From Gillisella vitis (GTDB lineage: Bacteria; Pseudomonadota; Alphaproteobacteria; Rhizobiales; Rhizobiaceae), in NCBI RefSeq assembly GCF_021559775.1, contig NZ_CP056047.1, positions 186,001 to 250,000 of the forward strand: a stretch of DNA of 64,000 nucleotides. Reading direction: 5' to 3'. Numbering within the stretch: position 1 is the first letter of the stretch; each line of letters opens with the position of its first letter. Made by a program: the position numbers and the translations under genes. Positions 44,200 through 53,899 of this stretch are shown here, piece after piece. The notes below the pieces were generated by a model. That model ran no database searches, was not told where the DNA came from, and worked only from the letters and a program-made list of their open reading frames with translations.

Positions 44200-44850
44200 A
44201 TGACGATGCCGCTCGCTCATTATCTGAAGGATTTTTCTGCACCGCGGCCCGCGCCGATGGCGGCGGAGCCTGTGAGTTTCAACGATGACGCGTTGATGTT
44301 TCCGGATATGCCGATGCTTGAGCTTCCTCAGCCAGACCCCGTGGATGTAGAAAAAGAGCGGCAGGACGCTTATGCGGAAGGCCATGACGCAGCCGTCAAG
44401 GCGGCGGATGCACGTCACGCCGAAGCGTTCAGCACTCTCGAAAAAGCCCATGCCGAAGCACTTCAGGAACTGACGGAAAAGCATCAGGCCGAGCTGGCGC
44501 GGGTGATTGCCGAAGGGCTTCAGCAGATCGCCTCGGACCTGTCGCGCATTGTTGGCAGCCAGACGGTCGAGACATTGGCACCCCTTCTATCGGATCTGCT
44601 TGTCGACAAGGCCCTGGAGGATATTTCCGGCCTGTTGAAGGCCGCTGTCCTGGAGGGAGCCGCAGGGCAGATCACCGTGACCGGACCTGCCGCGCTGTTC
44701 AAGCAACTTGCCGACCTGATGGAAGGTCAAGACCTGTTGCTTAAACATGTCGAGGCCGATGATCTCGACCTGACGGTCGACGTCGGTGGCGCGGCATTGG
44801 TCACCCGGATTTCCGCCTGGACGGCCAGTCTGAAGAAAGTTCTGGCATGA
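44200..44850 (+). CDS. Probable flagellar assembly protein FliH (not conserved enough to be sure)
   Basis: A 216-residue soluble protein ([19 protein letters not shown]). After a Pro-rich N-terminal tail it has a long charged helix (about 50-115: [49 protein letters not shown]), in which YAEGHDAAV resembles the FliH/HrpE AYxxGxxxG pattern. A C-terminal globular part follows ([32 protein letters not shown]). That is the FliH layout, and no other fliH is present in the window although FliI is. It overlaps motB by 4 bases. Role inferred: FliI regulator and docking factor. Confidence 0.65.
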   Translation: MTMPLAHYLKDFSAPRPAPMAAEPVSFNDDALMFPDMPMLELPQPDPVDVEKERQDAYAEGHDAAVKAADARHAEAFSTLEKAHAEALQELTEKHQAELARVIAEGLQQIASDLSRIVGSQTVETLAPLLSDLLVDKALEDISGLLKAAVLEGAAGQITVTGPAALFKQLADLMEGQDLLLKHVEADDLDLTVDVGGAALVTRISAWTASLKKVLA

Positions 44851-46196
44851 GCGACGCTGAAAATCACCATCACGGTAAGAACGAGATCATCGTTATCAAG
44901 CGGCATGGCGGCGGCGATCACGACGGCGCCCATGGCGGCGCCTGGAAGATTGCCTATGCCGACTTCATGACCGCGATGATGGCCTTCTTCCTGGTTATGT
45001 GGCTGGTCAACGCCGCCAATGAGAAGACGACCGCTTCAGTTGCGAGCTATTTCAATCCGATCAAGCTGGCCGATGAAAAGCCGACCGAGAAGGGCGTGAA
45101 AAAGCCGGTTGATCAGGCTGAAGGCGAGGAAAGCAAGGAACGCTCGAAAATCAAAGCCGAAGAGGAGACGCTCGGCAAGGCGGCGGCAACCGGCGAGGAC
45201 ATGACCTCGACCTCGGGTGATAAGCCTGTCTATTCGGAAGCGGACCTGTTCGAAAATCCCTATTCCGTCTTGGCCGAGATCGCCCAGGAAGTTGGCCAGC
45301 AGGCCAATGTCAGCGCCAAGGGTGAAGGCGGTGCCAGCGAATCCGGCCCCTCCACCGGCGCGTCGGGCGGCGAGGCTTACCGCGACCCGTTCGATCCGGA
45401 TTTCTGGAGCCAGCAGATGCAGACGGCGCAGGGCAAGCCCGGCAAAGCAAAGCCTGACGAGCAGCAAACCGTGGCCGAGGCGGCGGCGGCAAAGCCCGAT
45501 CCATTCGCGCAAAAACCGGTCGATCAGCAGGCTTCTGCGGCGGCGGCCGCAGCCGCAGCCGCAGCCGCAACGGATGTAGTGCAGGGCACTCCCCCATCGA
45601 AGTCTCAGCCTGAGGCAAAGCCGCAGGTCGAAATCGACGGTCAGCAGGTAGCCATCGCCGTTCCCAAGGCGCGACCTGATCCCAAGCAGGTTGCCCGTGA
45701 AGAGCAGAATGCATCGGCTGATAGCGATCAGACACAGCAGGCGGACCAGCTTAAGCAGCAGATCGCCTCTGAAATTGGCGGTGTCGCGGGTAAATTGGCC
45801 GAGGGGTTGATTGTGCAGCCGGCTGAAGGTGGATTGCTGATAACACTGACCGACCAATCCCAGGCTCCGATGTTCGATGTCGGCTCCGCGGTGCCTCGCA
45901 AGGAAATGGTTTTGGCGATGGAAAAGATCGGCAAGTTGCTGGCGGACCGCCAGGGTGCCGTGGTCATCAGGGGCCATACCGACGCACGTCAATATAAAGG
46001 CCCTGATAACGACAACTGGGGCCTGTCGATGTCACGCGCCCATTCGGCCTATTACATGCTGGTGCGCGGCGGGCTCGCACAAAACCGTATTACCCAGGTG
46101 TCCGGCTTTGCCGATCGCCGGCTGTTGAAGCCGGAGGACCCGCTGGCCGCTGCAAACCGACGGATCGAGATCCTTGTTCAGGGAGACCAGAAGTAA
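44847..46196 (+). CDS. motB: Flagellar motor protein MotB
   Basis: A 449-residue stator protein. The single membrane helix includes the proton-binding aspartate in [27 protein letters not shown]. The periplasmic C-terminal OmpA-like peptidoglycan-binding domain is intact ([59 protein letters not shown]). Between them lies a linker of over 200 residues that is Pro/Gln/Ala/Lys-rich and includes a run of ten or more alanines at about 230-243. Enteric MotB has about 308 residues, so the extra length is in this linker. Confidence 0.96.
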   Translation: MSDAENHHHGKNEIIVIKRHGGGDHDGAHGGAWKIAYADFMTAMMAFFLVMWLVNAANEKTTASVASYFNPIKLADEKPTEKGVKKPVDQAEGEESKERSKIKAEEETLGKAAATGEDMTSTSGDKPVYSEADLFENPYSVLAEIAQEVGQQANVSAKGEGGASESGPSTGASGGEAYRDPFDPDFWSQQMQTAQGKPGKAKPDEQQTVAEAAAAKPDPFAQKPVDQQASAAAAAAAAAAATDVVQGTPPSKSQPEAKPQVEIDGQQVAIAVPKARPDPKQVAREEQNASADSDQTQQADQLKQQIASEIGGVAGKLAEGLIVQPAEGGLLITLTDQSQAPMFDVGSAVPRKEMVLAMEKIGKLLADRQGAVVIRGHTDARQYKGPDNDNWGLSMSRAHSAYYMLVRGGLAQNRITQVSGFADRRLLKPEDPLAAANRRIEILVQGDQK

Positions 46197-46200
46197 GGTG

Positions 46201-47652
46201 ATGACCGCGCGCAGATCCCTGGGTGCCAGATCTGGATTTTCCAGCTTCGCCTTCTATGGCGTGCTGCTGACCCTGGCTGTCGGCGGCCCTGTTGCCTGTG
46301 CGGATCAGGCATATGCGGCAGGACCAACTCCCCCTGCAAGCAACGGGTCGGCTCCGGTTCCTGCTGCTGGCGCAACGGGGCCTGTTGGCAGCGCTGCCGC
46401 AGGCGGCGACAGTGATAACCTACCGCCTTATCTGATGTTGCGCTCTCTGCAATTTGTGCAGGACTCGGTTGTTCGCGGGGACCATTCAGCAGCCGATATG
46501 CAACGTTTTCTTCTGACCCGGATCGATAAGCGGCTGCGGACGGCTGCGCCTTCGGATTTCGAAGACCCCCGCAATGTCGATGCGGCGCTGATTTACACGA
46601 TGAGCGGGGGGAATCCGGCGACGCTGGACTATCTCGTTGCCCGCGACGTTGATGGTCATTTCGATAACCGCGTCAGCGATATGTTGAGAAAATACTTGAG
46701 TGGTAAAGGCGTGCTGGTGGCAAGCTCGCTTGGCGAGATGGTACCTCTCTATCAGAACGGTCGGGTCGGGCCTTATATCGCGTTGGTGGCCGGGAATGTC
46801 ACCCTGGTGAAAGATCCGGCTGCGGCCCTTAAATTCTTCGATATCGCCCGCCTTGTTGCGCCCGGCACCATCGTCGAGGAAGCGGCCCTGCGGCGGTCCT
46901 TCCAGATCGCCATGGATACCGGCCAGAATGGTCGGGCCATGGCCTATGCCAATCGCTATGCCCGCCGCTTTCTCTATTCGCCCTATGCCAGCCAATTTGC
47001 CGATCTGCTGGTGCAATTGGTTGTCGATCATTTCTCGGAGCTGGATAAGAACGATATTCTGGCGACATTGGCGACCATGGATCCGGATCGTCAGCGCGAA
47101 GTCTATCTGCGCATCGCGCGCCGCGCGACGATCAACGGCAATCAGGCTTTGGCCACTCTTGCCTCCAGCCAGGCGCAAAGCCTGGCGGGCCTGCCAGATA
47201 AAAACGACCCTCAGGCGCTGCTTTATGGCGGCGCGGCGTTGATTTCGACCACCGACGTCAAAAACGCGCTCAACACGATCTCGCAATTGCCAAAAGATCA
47301 ACTGTCGGCTTCCGACAAGGCCTTGCTGGAAGCTGCCCGGGCCGTCGCGCAGGAGATTATTACCCTGCCTACCGCGCCGCAAAGCCCATCGGCTTCGCCA
47401 AGCACACCACCGCCGTCTGGAGACAATACTGCCCCAGAGAGTGTGGCCAATGTGTCCGATCAGCAGGACCCCGGCGTTCCAGCCAAGGCGACTGCAATGC
47501 CCGATGCTGGCATTGGCACGGCGCCGGTTACTCCGGCCTCGGCAGATGCAAAGCAGAAGCCAGATCCGGAATTCCAGACATTCATGAGCGGTGGCCGATC
47601 TAAACTTGAAGAAATAGATAAAATGTTGAAGGGGGAGGGCGTAACGAAATGA
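46201..47652 (+). CDS. motC: Periplasmic motility protein MotC
   Basis: From the ATG at 46201 (MTARRSLGARSGF) the protein has 483 residues; an upstream Met at 46174 lies inside motB. A signal-like segment (SFAFYGVLLTLAVGGPVACADQAYAAG) is followed by a helical body (LPPYLMLRSLQFVQDSVVRGDHSAADMQRFLLTRIDKRLR and many repeats of 30-35 residues) and a Pro/Ser-rich tail. In Sinorhizobium MotC associates with MotB in the periplasm and is stabilised by MotE. It overlaps the next gene by 4 bases. Confidence 0.92.
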   Translation: MTARRSLGARSGFSSFAFYGVLLTLAVGGPVACADQAYAAGPTPPASNGSAPVPAAGATGPVGSAAAGGDSDNLPPYLMLRSLQFVQDSVVRGDHSAADMQRFLLTRIDKRLRTAAPSDFEDPRNVDAALIYTMSGGNPATLDYLVARDVDGHFDNRVSDMLRKYLSGKGVLVASSLGEMVPLYQNGRVGPYIALVAGNVTLVKDPAAALKFFDIARLVAPGTIVEEAALRRSFQIAMDTGQNGRAMAYANRYARRFLYSPYASQFADLLVQLVVDHFSELDKNDILATLATMDPDRQREVYLRIARRATINGNQALATLASSQAQSLAGLPDKNDPQALLYGGAALISTTDVKNALNTISQLPKDQLSASDKALLEAARAVAQEIITLPTAPQSPSASPSTPPPSGDNTAPESVANVSDQQDPGVPAKATAMPDAGIGTAPVTPASADAKQKPDPEFQTFMSGGRSKLEEIDKMLKGEGVTK

Positions 47653-49508
47653 TCGATGCCACTATCACAGCAGGTTCTGCCGCTTCGCCAGCCTATAGCA
47701 GCAGCCGTTCCGACCAAGGCAAGGGCGCGGGCAAGGGGTTTCTGGACGCTCTGGCCGATACGGCTGACCGTAGCCAAGCGCAGGAGCAAAAAGCAGACGA
47801 TGACGATGCTCCTGTCGGTCAGGACCAGACAAACACCCGTTCGACTGCGTCTTCGTCGCCATCGGCCAAATCAACCACGTCCACAGCGACATCTGCTACA
47901 GCATATCAGGAGCGTTCGGCTCAGACGGAGCAATCGCAGCTTGGTAATGTGGCTGATGATGAAGCCACTGGCACCAGCGATGACGGCAAAGCACCGTCGC
48001 AAACCGTCGGCAATGCGCCGATAGCTGCTGGCGATTCCAAGGCGGCTGCTTTGATTGCCAAGGCTTTGGCGAGCCAGACCAAGACACAAGCTCAAACCCA
48101 AGCTGAGGGCCAGACACAAGGGCAAACAGACACCGCATCTTCCTCCGGGGAGAAGACGGATGAGAGCCGGATGCTCGCAAAGCTTGTTGCGGCCCTGACC
48201 CAGCAGGATGATGCCACGACTGAGGCTGCTACTGCTGGCGCAAATGCGGAGGAAGCGATCGCTGCCGAAACTGACGGCGCTGGAGATGATACCGGCAAGA
48301 TCGCCATCAAGGGCCGGCAGGAAAACAGTGCGCCTTTGCTCGCAGCCCTGGCAGCCCTCAAGTCGACAGCGACCGATGAGGAAGCCGCTACGGCGGCGGC
48401 TCAGTCAGACATGCCGGGGGTTACGAAAACCCAGACCAAGGACAGTTCCAAGACGGCAAAGCCTGCCGCAGAGGATACAAAAGACACTGCTGCAGAGCCA
48501 AAGGCAGCGACGGGCGCCCAGGATGCCTTGACATTATTGGGCGATTTGAGCGCCGGACAATTGCAGCACGCTGCCCGTCAAGCAGGCAGCCAGACAGCCG
48601 CCGGGTCGGCCACCAGTAACGGCGATACGGCATTGACTGCCGTCGCCGGCCAGGTTGCGTCGCAGGATGACAAGACGGGTAAGATCGGCCAGGGTACCGC
48701 AGCGGTTGATTTTGCCAAGCAGGCCAAGTCCGTCCAGTCGGGGCAGCAGGATGCCGTTTCACCGGCGAGCAAGGAAACGGTCAAAGATAGCAGTGTTGCG
48801 GATGCCCTGCATATGGTCACCAGCAGCGATGCCTCGGCGGCGTCGCCTGCCGATGATACCGCAAGCCAGCCAGCAACGACAGGTATCGATCCGTTGCAGA
48901 ATGTCAGCGTGCTCGACAGCCGACGCATTATTGCCCCGGTCAACACCAGCAATGGCGCCAATATTGCCGCATCCATGGCTGGTGACAGTTCCTGGGCGCA
49001 GGCGATGCACAGTCATGCTTCCGATAAGCTCAGCGCCAGCGAACAGATCAGCACCGATCGAACGATGAACACGCTCAAACTGAAGATGACGCCGGAAAAT
49101 CTTGGAGATGTCACGGCGACATTGAAGCTGACGAATGGCGAATTGACGGTCAGCCTGGTTGTTGAAAACAGCGCGGCTTATCGAAAGCTGAACGAAGACC
49201 AGAACGGTCTTGTGGCGGCGCTGAAAAGCCACGGCTTCTCCGTGGACAACGTTCAGATCAGCATAGCCAGCACTGAAAAGCCCAGTAATGACGCCAACCA
49301 GACCAATTCCCAGAGCCAGAGCAGCAATCAGCAGAGCATGCAGCAGGGCGGTGGCAGTTCCAGCCAGGGCGGCAACCGCTCACAAGCGCAGCCGATTTTT
49401 GATGTTTATGGACAGACATCCGGAGGTCCAGTCGATGATGCGGCACGTTCTGCGACGGTGGGCACCGGCGGCAATGCTTCTGGCGGTAGCGGTCAGCTTT
49501 ACCTGTAA
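47649..49508 (+). CDS. motD: Flagellar hook-length control protein FliK (MotD)
   Basis: A 619-residue protein. Residues 1-460 are low-complexity (Ala, Thr, Ser, Gln, Asp), the expected flexible ruler. The conserved C-terminal FliK domain is LKLKMTPENLGDVTATLKLTNGELTVSLVVENSAAYRKLNEDQNGLVAALKSHGFSVDNVQISI (about 475-540), followed by another Gln/Ser-rich tail. First named motD in Sinorhizobium, it is now regarded as FliK. It overlaps motC by 4 bases and the next gene by 74. Confidence 0.92.
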   Translation: MIDATITAGSAASPAYSSSRSDQGKGAGKGFLDALADTADRSQAQEQKADDDDAPVGQDQTNTRSTASSSPSAKSTTSTATSATAYQERSAQTEQSQLGNVADDEATGTSDDGKAPSQTVGNAPIAAGDSKAAALIAKALASQTKTQAQTQAEGQTQGQTDTASSSGEKTDESRMLAKLVAALTQQDDATTEAATAGANAEEAIAAETDGAGDDTGKIAIKGRQENSAPLLAALAALKSTATDEEAATAAAQSDMPGVTKTQTKDSSKTAKPAAEDTKDTAAEPKAATGAQDALTLLGDLSAGQLQHAARQAGSQTAAGSATSNGDTALTAVAGQVASQDDKTGKIGQGTAAVDFAKQAKSVQSGQQDAVSPASKETVKDSSVADALHMVTSSDASAASPADDTASQPATTGIDPLQNVSVLDSRRIIAPVNTSNGANIAASMAGDSSWAQAMHSHASDKLSASEQISTDRTMNTLKLKMTPENLGDVTATLKLTNGELTVSLVVENSAAYRKLNEDQNGLVAALKSHGFSVDNVQISIASTEKPSNDANQTNSQSQSSNQQSMQQGGGSSSQGGNRSQAQPIFDVYGQTSGGPVDDAARSATVGTGGNASGGSGQLYL

Positions 49509-50022
49509 CGAGGGCTACGCTTCGGCTTCAGCGGGATTATGCGAGCGCGAAATTAGCAACGCTGCGGCCAAATACGGGATCCCTGAAGGGATCCTCTATT
49601 CGGTCGGCCTGACGGAAACCGGACGCAAAGGGTCACTTCAGCCTTACGCTCTCAATGTGGAGGGCAAGGCGCTGTTCCCCGATTCCATGACAGATGCCAT
49701 GCAAACCTTCGCGCTCGCCAAGCAACAGGGCGCGAAATTGATCGATATTGGTTGCATGCAGATCAACCACTATTTCCATCACGAGAACTTCCACTCGCTC
49801 GAAGAGATGTTCGACCCGAAACGGAACGTCGAATACGCCGCAAAATTCCTGGTCGCGTTGCATGGAAGACACGAAACCTGGACAATGGCAGTGGCGCGCT
49901 ATCATGCAGGTCCTAACAACGATCCAGCGCAAAAACGCTATGTTTGCAGGGTCATCGCCAATCTCGTTGCAACCGGATACGGCAACTGGACCGCGAATGC
50001 GCGGCAATTTTGTCAGCAATAA
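49435..50022 (+). CDS. Flagellar-locus lytic transglycosylase (SLT domain, SltF-like)
   Basis: From the ATG at 49435 (MMRHVLRRWAPAAMLLAVAVSF) with GGAGG about 9 bases upstream, 195 residues. It has a signal peptide, then an SLT domain: the catalytic Glu in GILYSVGLTETGRKGS, GCMQINHYFHHENF, YAAKFLVALHGRHETWTMAVARYHAG. The enzyme cleaves peptidoglycan glycan strands. Its place in the motor operon suggests it opens the wall for the rod, the job done by the fused muramidase domain of FlgJ in enterics; the FlgJ here lacks that domain. Confidence 0.88.
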   Translation: MMRHVLRRWAPAAMLLAVAVSFTCNEGYASASAGLCEREISNAAAKYGIPEGILYSVGLTETGRKGSLQPYALNVEGKALFPDSMTDAMQTFALAKQQGAKLIDIGCMQINHYFHHENFHSLEEMFDPKRNVEYAAKFLVALHGRHETWTMAVARYHAGPNNDPAQKRYVCRVIANLVATGYGNWTANARQFCQQ

Positions 50023-50358
50023 CAACCTGGCACGCCGGAAATGATGGCTTCTCTGTCAGAGATCACAATGCCGTTCTGTCAGCAAAAACAATCTTTGGTT
50101 GATTGCCTGCCCCGATCTTGCCCACATTAGTATCGAATAATTTTTTCATGTGCTCACGGCTTTGCAAGCGTTTTGTTAACCTTTTTCACAGAAAAATAGT
50201 ATGTGGTTAACGGCAGTGACACAAGATGTAGGTCAAATCACCCCTAAAATCTTAATCAACTATTAATAACTATCATTAACTTTCTACAGTTGTCGTTTTA
50301 GCCCCCGATTCGTACCCATTGTCGTGTTGAAACACCACACTGATTCGGAGGCGGACGA
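50023..50358. promoter_or_regulatory. Promoter region of rem
   Basis: 336 bases without a gene. GTTAACC (50175-50181) is repeated in inverted orientation as GGTTAAC (50205-50211), spaced 23 bases, a possible operator. The stretch 50220-50300 is AT-rich. A GGAGG lies about 8 bases before the rem ATG. In Sinorhizobium rem is activated by VisN/VisR; their site cannot be marked here. Confidence 0.6.
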
Positions 50359-51030
50359 ATGATCGTAGTGGTTGATGAGCGCGAGCTCGTTAAGAATGGA
50401 TACACGTCTTTATTTGGACGTGAAGGAATACCTTCGACCGGGTTTGACCCGATCGAATTTGGTGAATGGGTTGCCTCGGCAGCCGATAGCGATGTTGCAG
50501 CCGTGGAAGCGTTTCTGCTTGGTCAGGGAGATCGCACAGGCGATCTGCCACGGGCCATCAGGGATCGTACGACGGCTCCGGTGATTGCGGTCAGTGACCA
50601 GCCATCGTTGGAAGCAACACTTGCCCTGTTTGACAGTGGCGTGGATGACGTGGTGCGCAAGCCGGTCCACCCTCGGGAAATCCTGGCGAGAGCTGCGGCA
50701 ATTCGGCGGCGCCTGAAGGCTGTGGCCAACTATACCGAAATCGGCGCGATCCGCGTTTATTCGGATGGCCGCGATCCCGAGATCGGTGGAGAGATTTTCC
50801 CCTTGCCGCGCCGCGAGCGCCGCATTCTGGAATATCTAGTCGCCAATCGCGGCCGGCGGGTGTCGAAGTCTCAGATCTTCAATGCGATCTACGGCATCTT
50901 CGATGAGGAAGTCGAAGAGAACGTGGTCGAAAGCCATATCAGCAAGCTGCGCAAGAAACTGCGCAAGAAGCTTGGTGTCGACCCGGTCGATTCCAAGCGG
51001 TTCCTTGGATATTGTATTGATTGGAAATAA
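50359..51030 (+). CDS. rem: Transcriptional regulator of motility Rem
   Basis: A 223-residue OmpR-type regulator. The receiver domain is degenerate ([52 protein letters not shown] keeps the KP pair). The winged-helix C-terminal domain is clear: [33 protein letters not shown] and [25 protein letters not shown]. No histidine kinase is nearby. In S. meliloti Rem is the growth-phase regulator that activates flagellar and motor genes below VisNR. It is transcribed alone and ends at a hairpin. Confidence 0.94.
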   Translation: MIVVVDERELVKNGYTSLFGREGIPSTGFDPIEFGEWVASAADSDVAAVEAFLLGQGDRTGDLPRAIRDRTTAPVIAVSDQPSLEATLALFDSGVDDVVRKPVHPREILARAAAIRRRLKAVANYTEIGAIRVYSDGRDPEIGGEIFPLPRRERRILEYLVANRGRRVSKSQIFNAIYGIFDEEVEENVVESHISKLRKKLRKKLGVDPVDSKRFLGYCIDWK

Positions 51031-51031
51031 C

Positions 51032-51056
51032 AATCTGGCGGCCACGCCGCCAGATT
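51032..51056 (+). terminator. Terminator-like hairpin after rem
   Basis: AATCTGGCGGC (51032-51042) pairs perfectly with GCCGCCAGATT (51046-51056) around CAC, directly after the stop. It is not followed by a T-run, so termination would be partial or Rho-assisted. Confidence 0.65.
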
Positions 51057-51160
51057 CTCAGGGCCTTGCAGCCAAATGTGCTCTTAAGCGTTTTTTCAAA
51101 CAGCTTCACGCAAGGCCCACTTCATAATCTTCTCACACGACGATCGAATGGGGACGTGGT

Positions 51161-52417
51161 ATGAGCCTTTCAGGCAGCATGAATACAGCCGTATCCGGTT
51201 TGCAGGCCCAGGCCAGCAAACTGAGCACGGTCGGCGACAACGTCGCAAACTCGGATACGACAGGCTACAAGCGGGTATCAACCGCATTTTCCAGCCTCGT
51301 GGTCGGATCTTCCGGCAGCGGCACCTATAATTCCGGTGGCGTACAGACGACGACGGTCAACAGCATTTCCGAGGAAGGCTCTTATCAGTCGACCACATCG
51401 GACACAGATCTGGCGATCAAGGGCGATGGTTATTTCGTGGTTCAGGATGCAGCGGGCAGCGTCTTCCTGACACGGGCAGGTGATTTCCAAGCCGATGACA
51501 GTGGGTATATGGTCAATTCGGCCGGCTATACCCTGCTGGGCTATTCCTACGAAAATGGCGAACCGGCCTCTGTTATCAATGGTTTCGAAGGTCTCGAACC
51601 CGTCAAGATCCAGGACAGCAGCATTTCGGCCAATGCCACGACCAATGCATTGATCGACGGTAACCTGAAATCCGGTTCTGATATCGTGGCCGGTGATCTG
51701 CCCGATAGCAACAGCGCCAGCGCGACATGGACCTTCAAGAGCTCCATGGTTGCCTATGACAGCCTTGGTAATGCCAACCAGTATGACATCTACTATACCA
51801 AGACCGCCGACAACGAATGGCAGGCGGATATCTTCCGCACTAGCGAGGCAACCGACGAGACCAATTTCCCTTACACCAACGGTGTCCTCGGCAGCACGAC
51901 CCTGACCTTCGATTCCGATGGCAAGGTCACCAGCGGCGGGACATTTACCTTTACCGACAGCACGACCAATGCGCCTCAGACGATCGAGGTGGATATGTCG
52001 GATATGACCCAGTTGAATGACGCCAATTCTTCGACAGGCGACGTCGACGGCAACGGCGCCAGCGCGGCATCCTCCGTCACGGTCAACAGCAGCGGTAATA
52101 TCGTTGCTACCTATCAGGATGGCTCGACCGCCAATCTTTACAAGGTGGCACTGGCAACGGTTGCCAGCCCCGACAATATGAAATCGGTTAACGGCACGGC
52201 CTATCAGGTCACGGCGGATGCAGGCACGGTCGTGGTTGGTTTTGCCAATACTGGCAGCTTCGGCAGTATCAATTCTAAGACGCTTGAAACCTCCAATGTC
52301 GATCTCGCGACTGAACTGACCAACATGATCCAGTCCCAACGCAGTTATAGCGCCAATTCCAAGGTGTTCCAGACTGCGGCGGATATGCTGGATACGCTGA
52401 TCAGTCTGAAGCGGTAA
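51161..52417 (+). CDS. flgE: Flagellar hook protein FlgE
   Basis: A 418-residue hook subunit. The N-terminal motif is MSLSGSMNTAVSGLQAQASKLSTVGDNVANSDTTGYKRVSTAF. The FlgE_D2 domain includes VAYDSLGNANQYDIYYTKTADNEWQ. The C-terminal helix is NVDLATELTNMIQSQRSYSANSKVFQTAADMLDTLISLKR. It begins the hook operon, 131 bases after rem. The middle is Ser/Thr/Asn-rich, as usual for alphaproteobacterial hooks. Confidence 0.97.
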   Translation: MSLSGSMNTAVSGLQAQASKLSTVGDNVANSDTTGYKRVSTAFSSLVVGSSGSGTYNSGGVQTTTVNSISEEGSYQSTTSDTDLAIKGDGYFVVQDAAGSVFLTRAGDFQADDSGYMVNSAGYTLLGYSYENGEPASVINGFEGLEPVKIQDSSISANATTNALIDGNLKSGSDIVAGDLPDSNSASATWTFKSSMVAYDSLGNANQYDIYYTKTADNEWQADIFRTSEATDETNFPYTNGVLGSTTLTFDSDGKVTSGGTFTFTDSTTNAPQTIEVDMSDMTQLNDANSSTGDVDGNGASAASSVTVNSSGNIVATYQDGSTANLYKVALATVASPDNMKSVNGTAYQVTADAGTVVVGFANTGSFGSINSKTLETSNVDLATELTNMIQSQRSYSANSKVFQTAADMLDTLISLKR

Positions 52418-52441
52418 TCCTATTCTTTTAAAGGCAGTGTC

Positions 52442-53896
52442 ATGTCTCTTTCGTCAACGATGAATACGGCAACAACTTCTCTCGGCAATTCCAGCACCCA
52501 GTCGCAGGTTCTGTCGAAGAATATTGCCAACTCCCAGACGGAAGGTTACGTCAAGCGTGACGCTGCCACTATTTCGACCAGCACCGGAGGAGCGCAGGTC
52601 GTTACGACCCGCTCCGAAGATGCTGTCTTACAAAAGCAGATGCTTTCAGGCCAGTCCCAGGCGGAAGGGCAGGATACGCTCAATACCGGCCTGGACCAGT
52701 TGAAGGCACTTCTCGGCGGCAACGACTACGAGTCGTCACCGTCGACCTATATCAACAAGCTTCGGGATGCGATGCAATCCTATGCCGCGCAGCCCAGCGA
52801 ATTGTCCCTGGCGGAAACGGCGGTCAGCGCAGCCCAGGATGTAGCCACCTCGATTAACAATACTGCCGAGGGCATCAGTAACGTCCGGGCCCAGGCCGAC
52901 GACGCCATCAAGGACGACGTCAGCAAGCTCAACGATCTTCTGTCGCAGTTTGAGACCGTCAATCAGTCCGTCGTCAAGGCGACAGCCACAGGGAACGATC
53001 CAAACGACGCCCTCGATCAGCGCGACAAACTCGTCTCGGATATTTCGAAGATTGTCGGTGTTTCGTCGGTCAAGCGCGATAACAACGACATGGCGCTCTA
53101 CACCAATGATGGCACCGTGCTGTTCGATAAGCAGCCGAGAACGGTGACATTCGACTCCACCGGTGCTTATGGTGCTTCGACCGAGGGCAACTCGGTCTAT
53201 ATTGATGGCGTTCCCGTCAAGGCTGGTACGGGGGGGAACACCACGGCGGAAGGGTCGATCGCCGCCAATCTGCAGATCCGCGATTCGATTGCGCCGCAGA
53301 TGCAGCAGCAGTTGGACGAGACCTCACGGTCGCTAATCAAGATGTTTTCGGAAACGGAGCCATCGACTAAAGACAATGACATGCCGGGCCTCTTCACGTG
53401 GGAAGAGGGAACGACGCCGGAAGATGGAACGCTTGTTTCCGGTATTTCGGAATCATTCAAGGTCAACAGTGCTTACGTGACCGCGGATGATGGCGATCCG
53501 ACCCTTTTGCGCGACGGTGGCGCCAATGGCTCGAATTATACCTGGAATACAACGGAAGGTGTCAGCTATTCGGAACTGCTCGACGACTTTGTCACAGGTT
53601 TCGAAGATAAAATGGACTTCGATTCATCGGCAGGCCTCGGGGATACCTCCAATGTCCTTGACTATGCCTCGAACTCCGTCGGCTGGCTCGAAAGCTATCG
53701 TTCGACGGCGGATTCAGCCAATGAAACCAAATCCGCCTTGTCGCAACGGGCCACGGAAGCCTATCAGAACAAGACCGGCGTCAATCTCGATGAAGAATTG
53801 TCGAAGATGCTTGATATCGAGCAATCCTACAAGGCTTCGACCAAGCTGATGAACGCTGTCGATGAGATGCTGAAATCCCTCTTGGAGATCGCATAA
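52442..53896 (+). CDS. flgK: Flagellar hook-associated protein FlgK
   Basis: A 484-residue protein joining hook and filament. The N-terminal part is SLSSTMNTATTSLGNSSTQSQVLSKNIANSQTEGYVKRDAATI. The central helices carry GGNDYESSPSTYINKLRDAMQSYAAQPSELSLAETAVSAAQDV and DALDQRDKLVSDISKIVGVSS. The C-terminus is GVNLDEELSKMLDIEQSYKASTKLMNAVDEMLKSLLEI. It lies 24 bases after flgE and 3 before flgL. Confidence 0.97.
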   Translation: MSLSSTMNTATTSLGNSSTQSQVLSKNIANSQTEGYVKRDAATISTSTGGAQVVTTRSEDAVLQKQMLSGQSQAEGQDTLNTGLDQLKALLGGNDYESSPSTYINKLRDAMQSYAAQPSELSLAETAVSAAQDVATSINNTAEGISNVRAQADDAIKDDVSKLNDLLSQFETVNQSVVKATATGNDPNDALDQRDKLVSDISKIVGVSSVKRDNNDMALYTNDGTVLFDKQPRTVTFDSTGAYGASTEGNSVYIDGVPVKAGTGGNTTAEGSIAANLQIRDSIAPQMQQQLDETSRSLIKMFSETEPSTKDNDMPGLFTWEEGTTPEDGTLVSGISESFKVNSAYVTADDGDPTLLRDGGANGSNYTWNTTEGVSYSELLDDFVTGFEDKMDFDSSAGLGDTSNVLDYASNSVGWLESYRSTADSANETKSALSQRATEAYQNKTGVNLDEELSKMLDIEQSYKASTKLMNAVDEMLKSLLEIA

Positions 53897-53899
53897 GCC

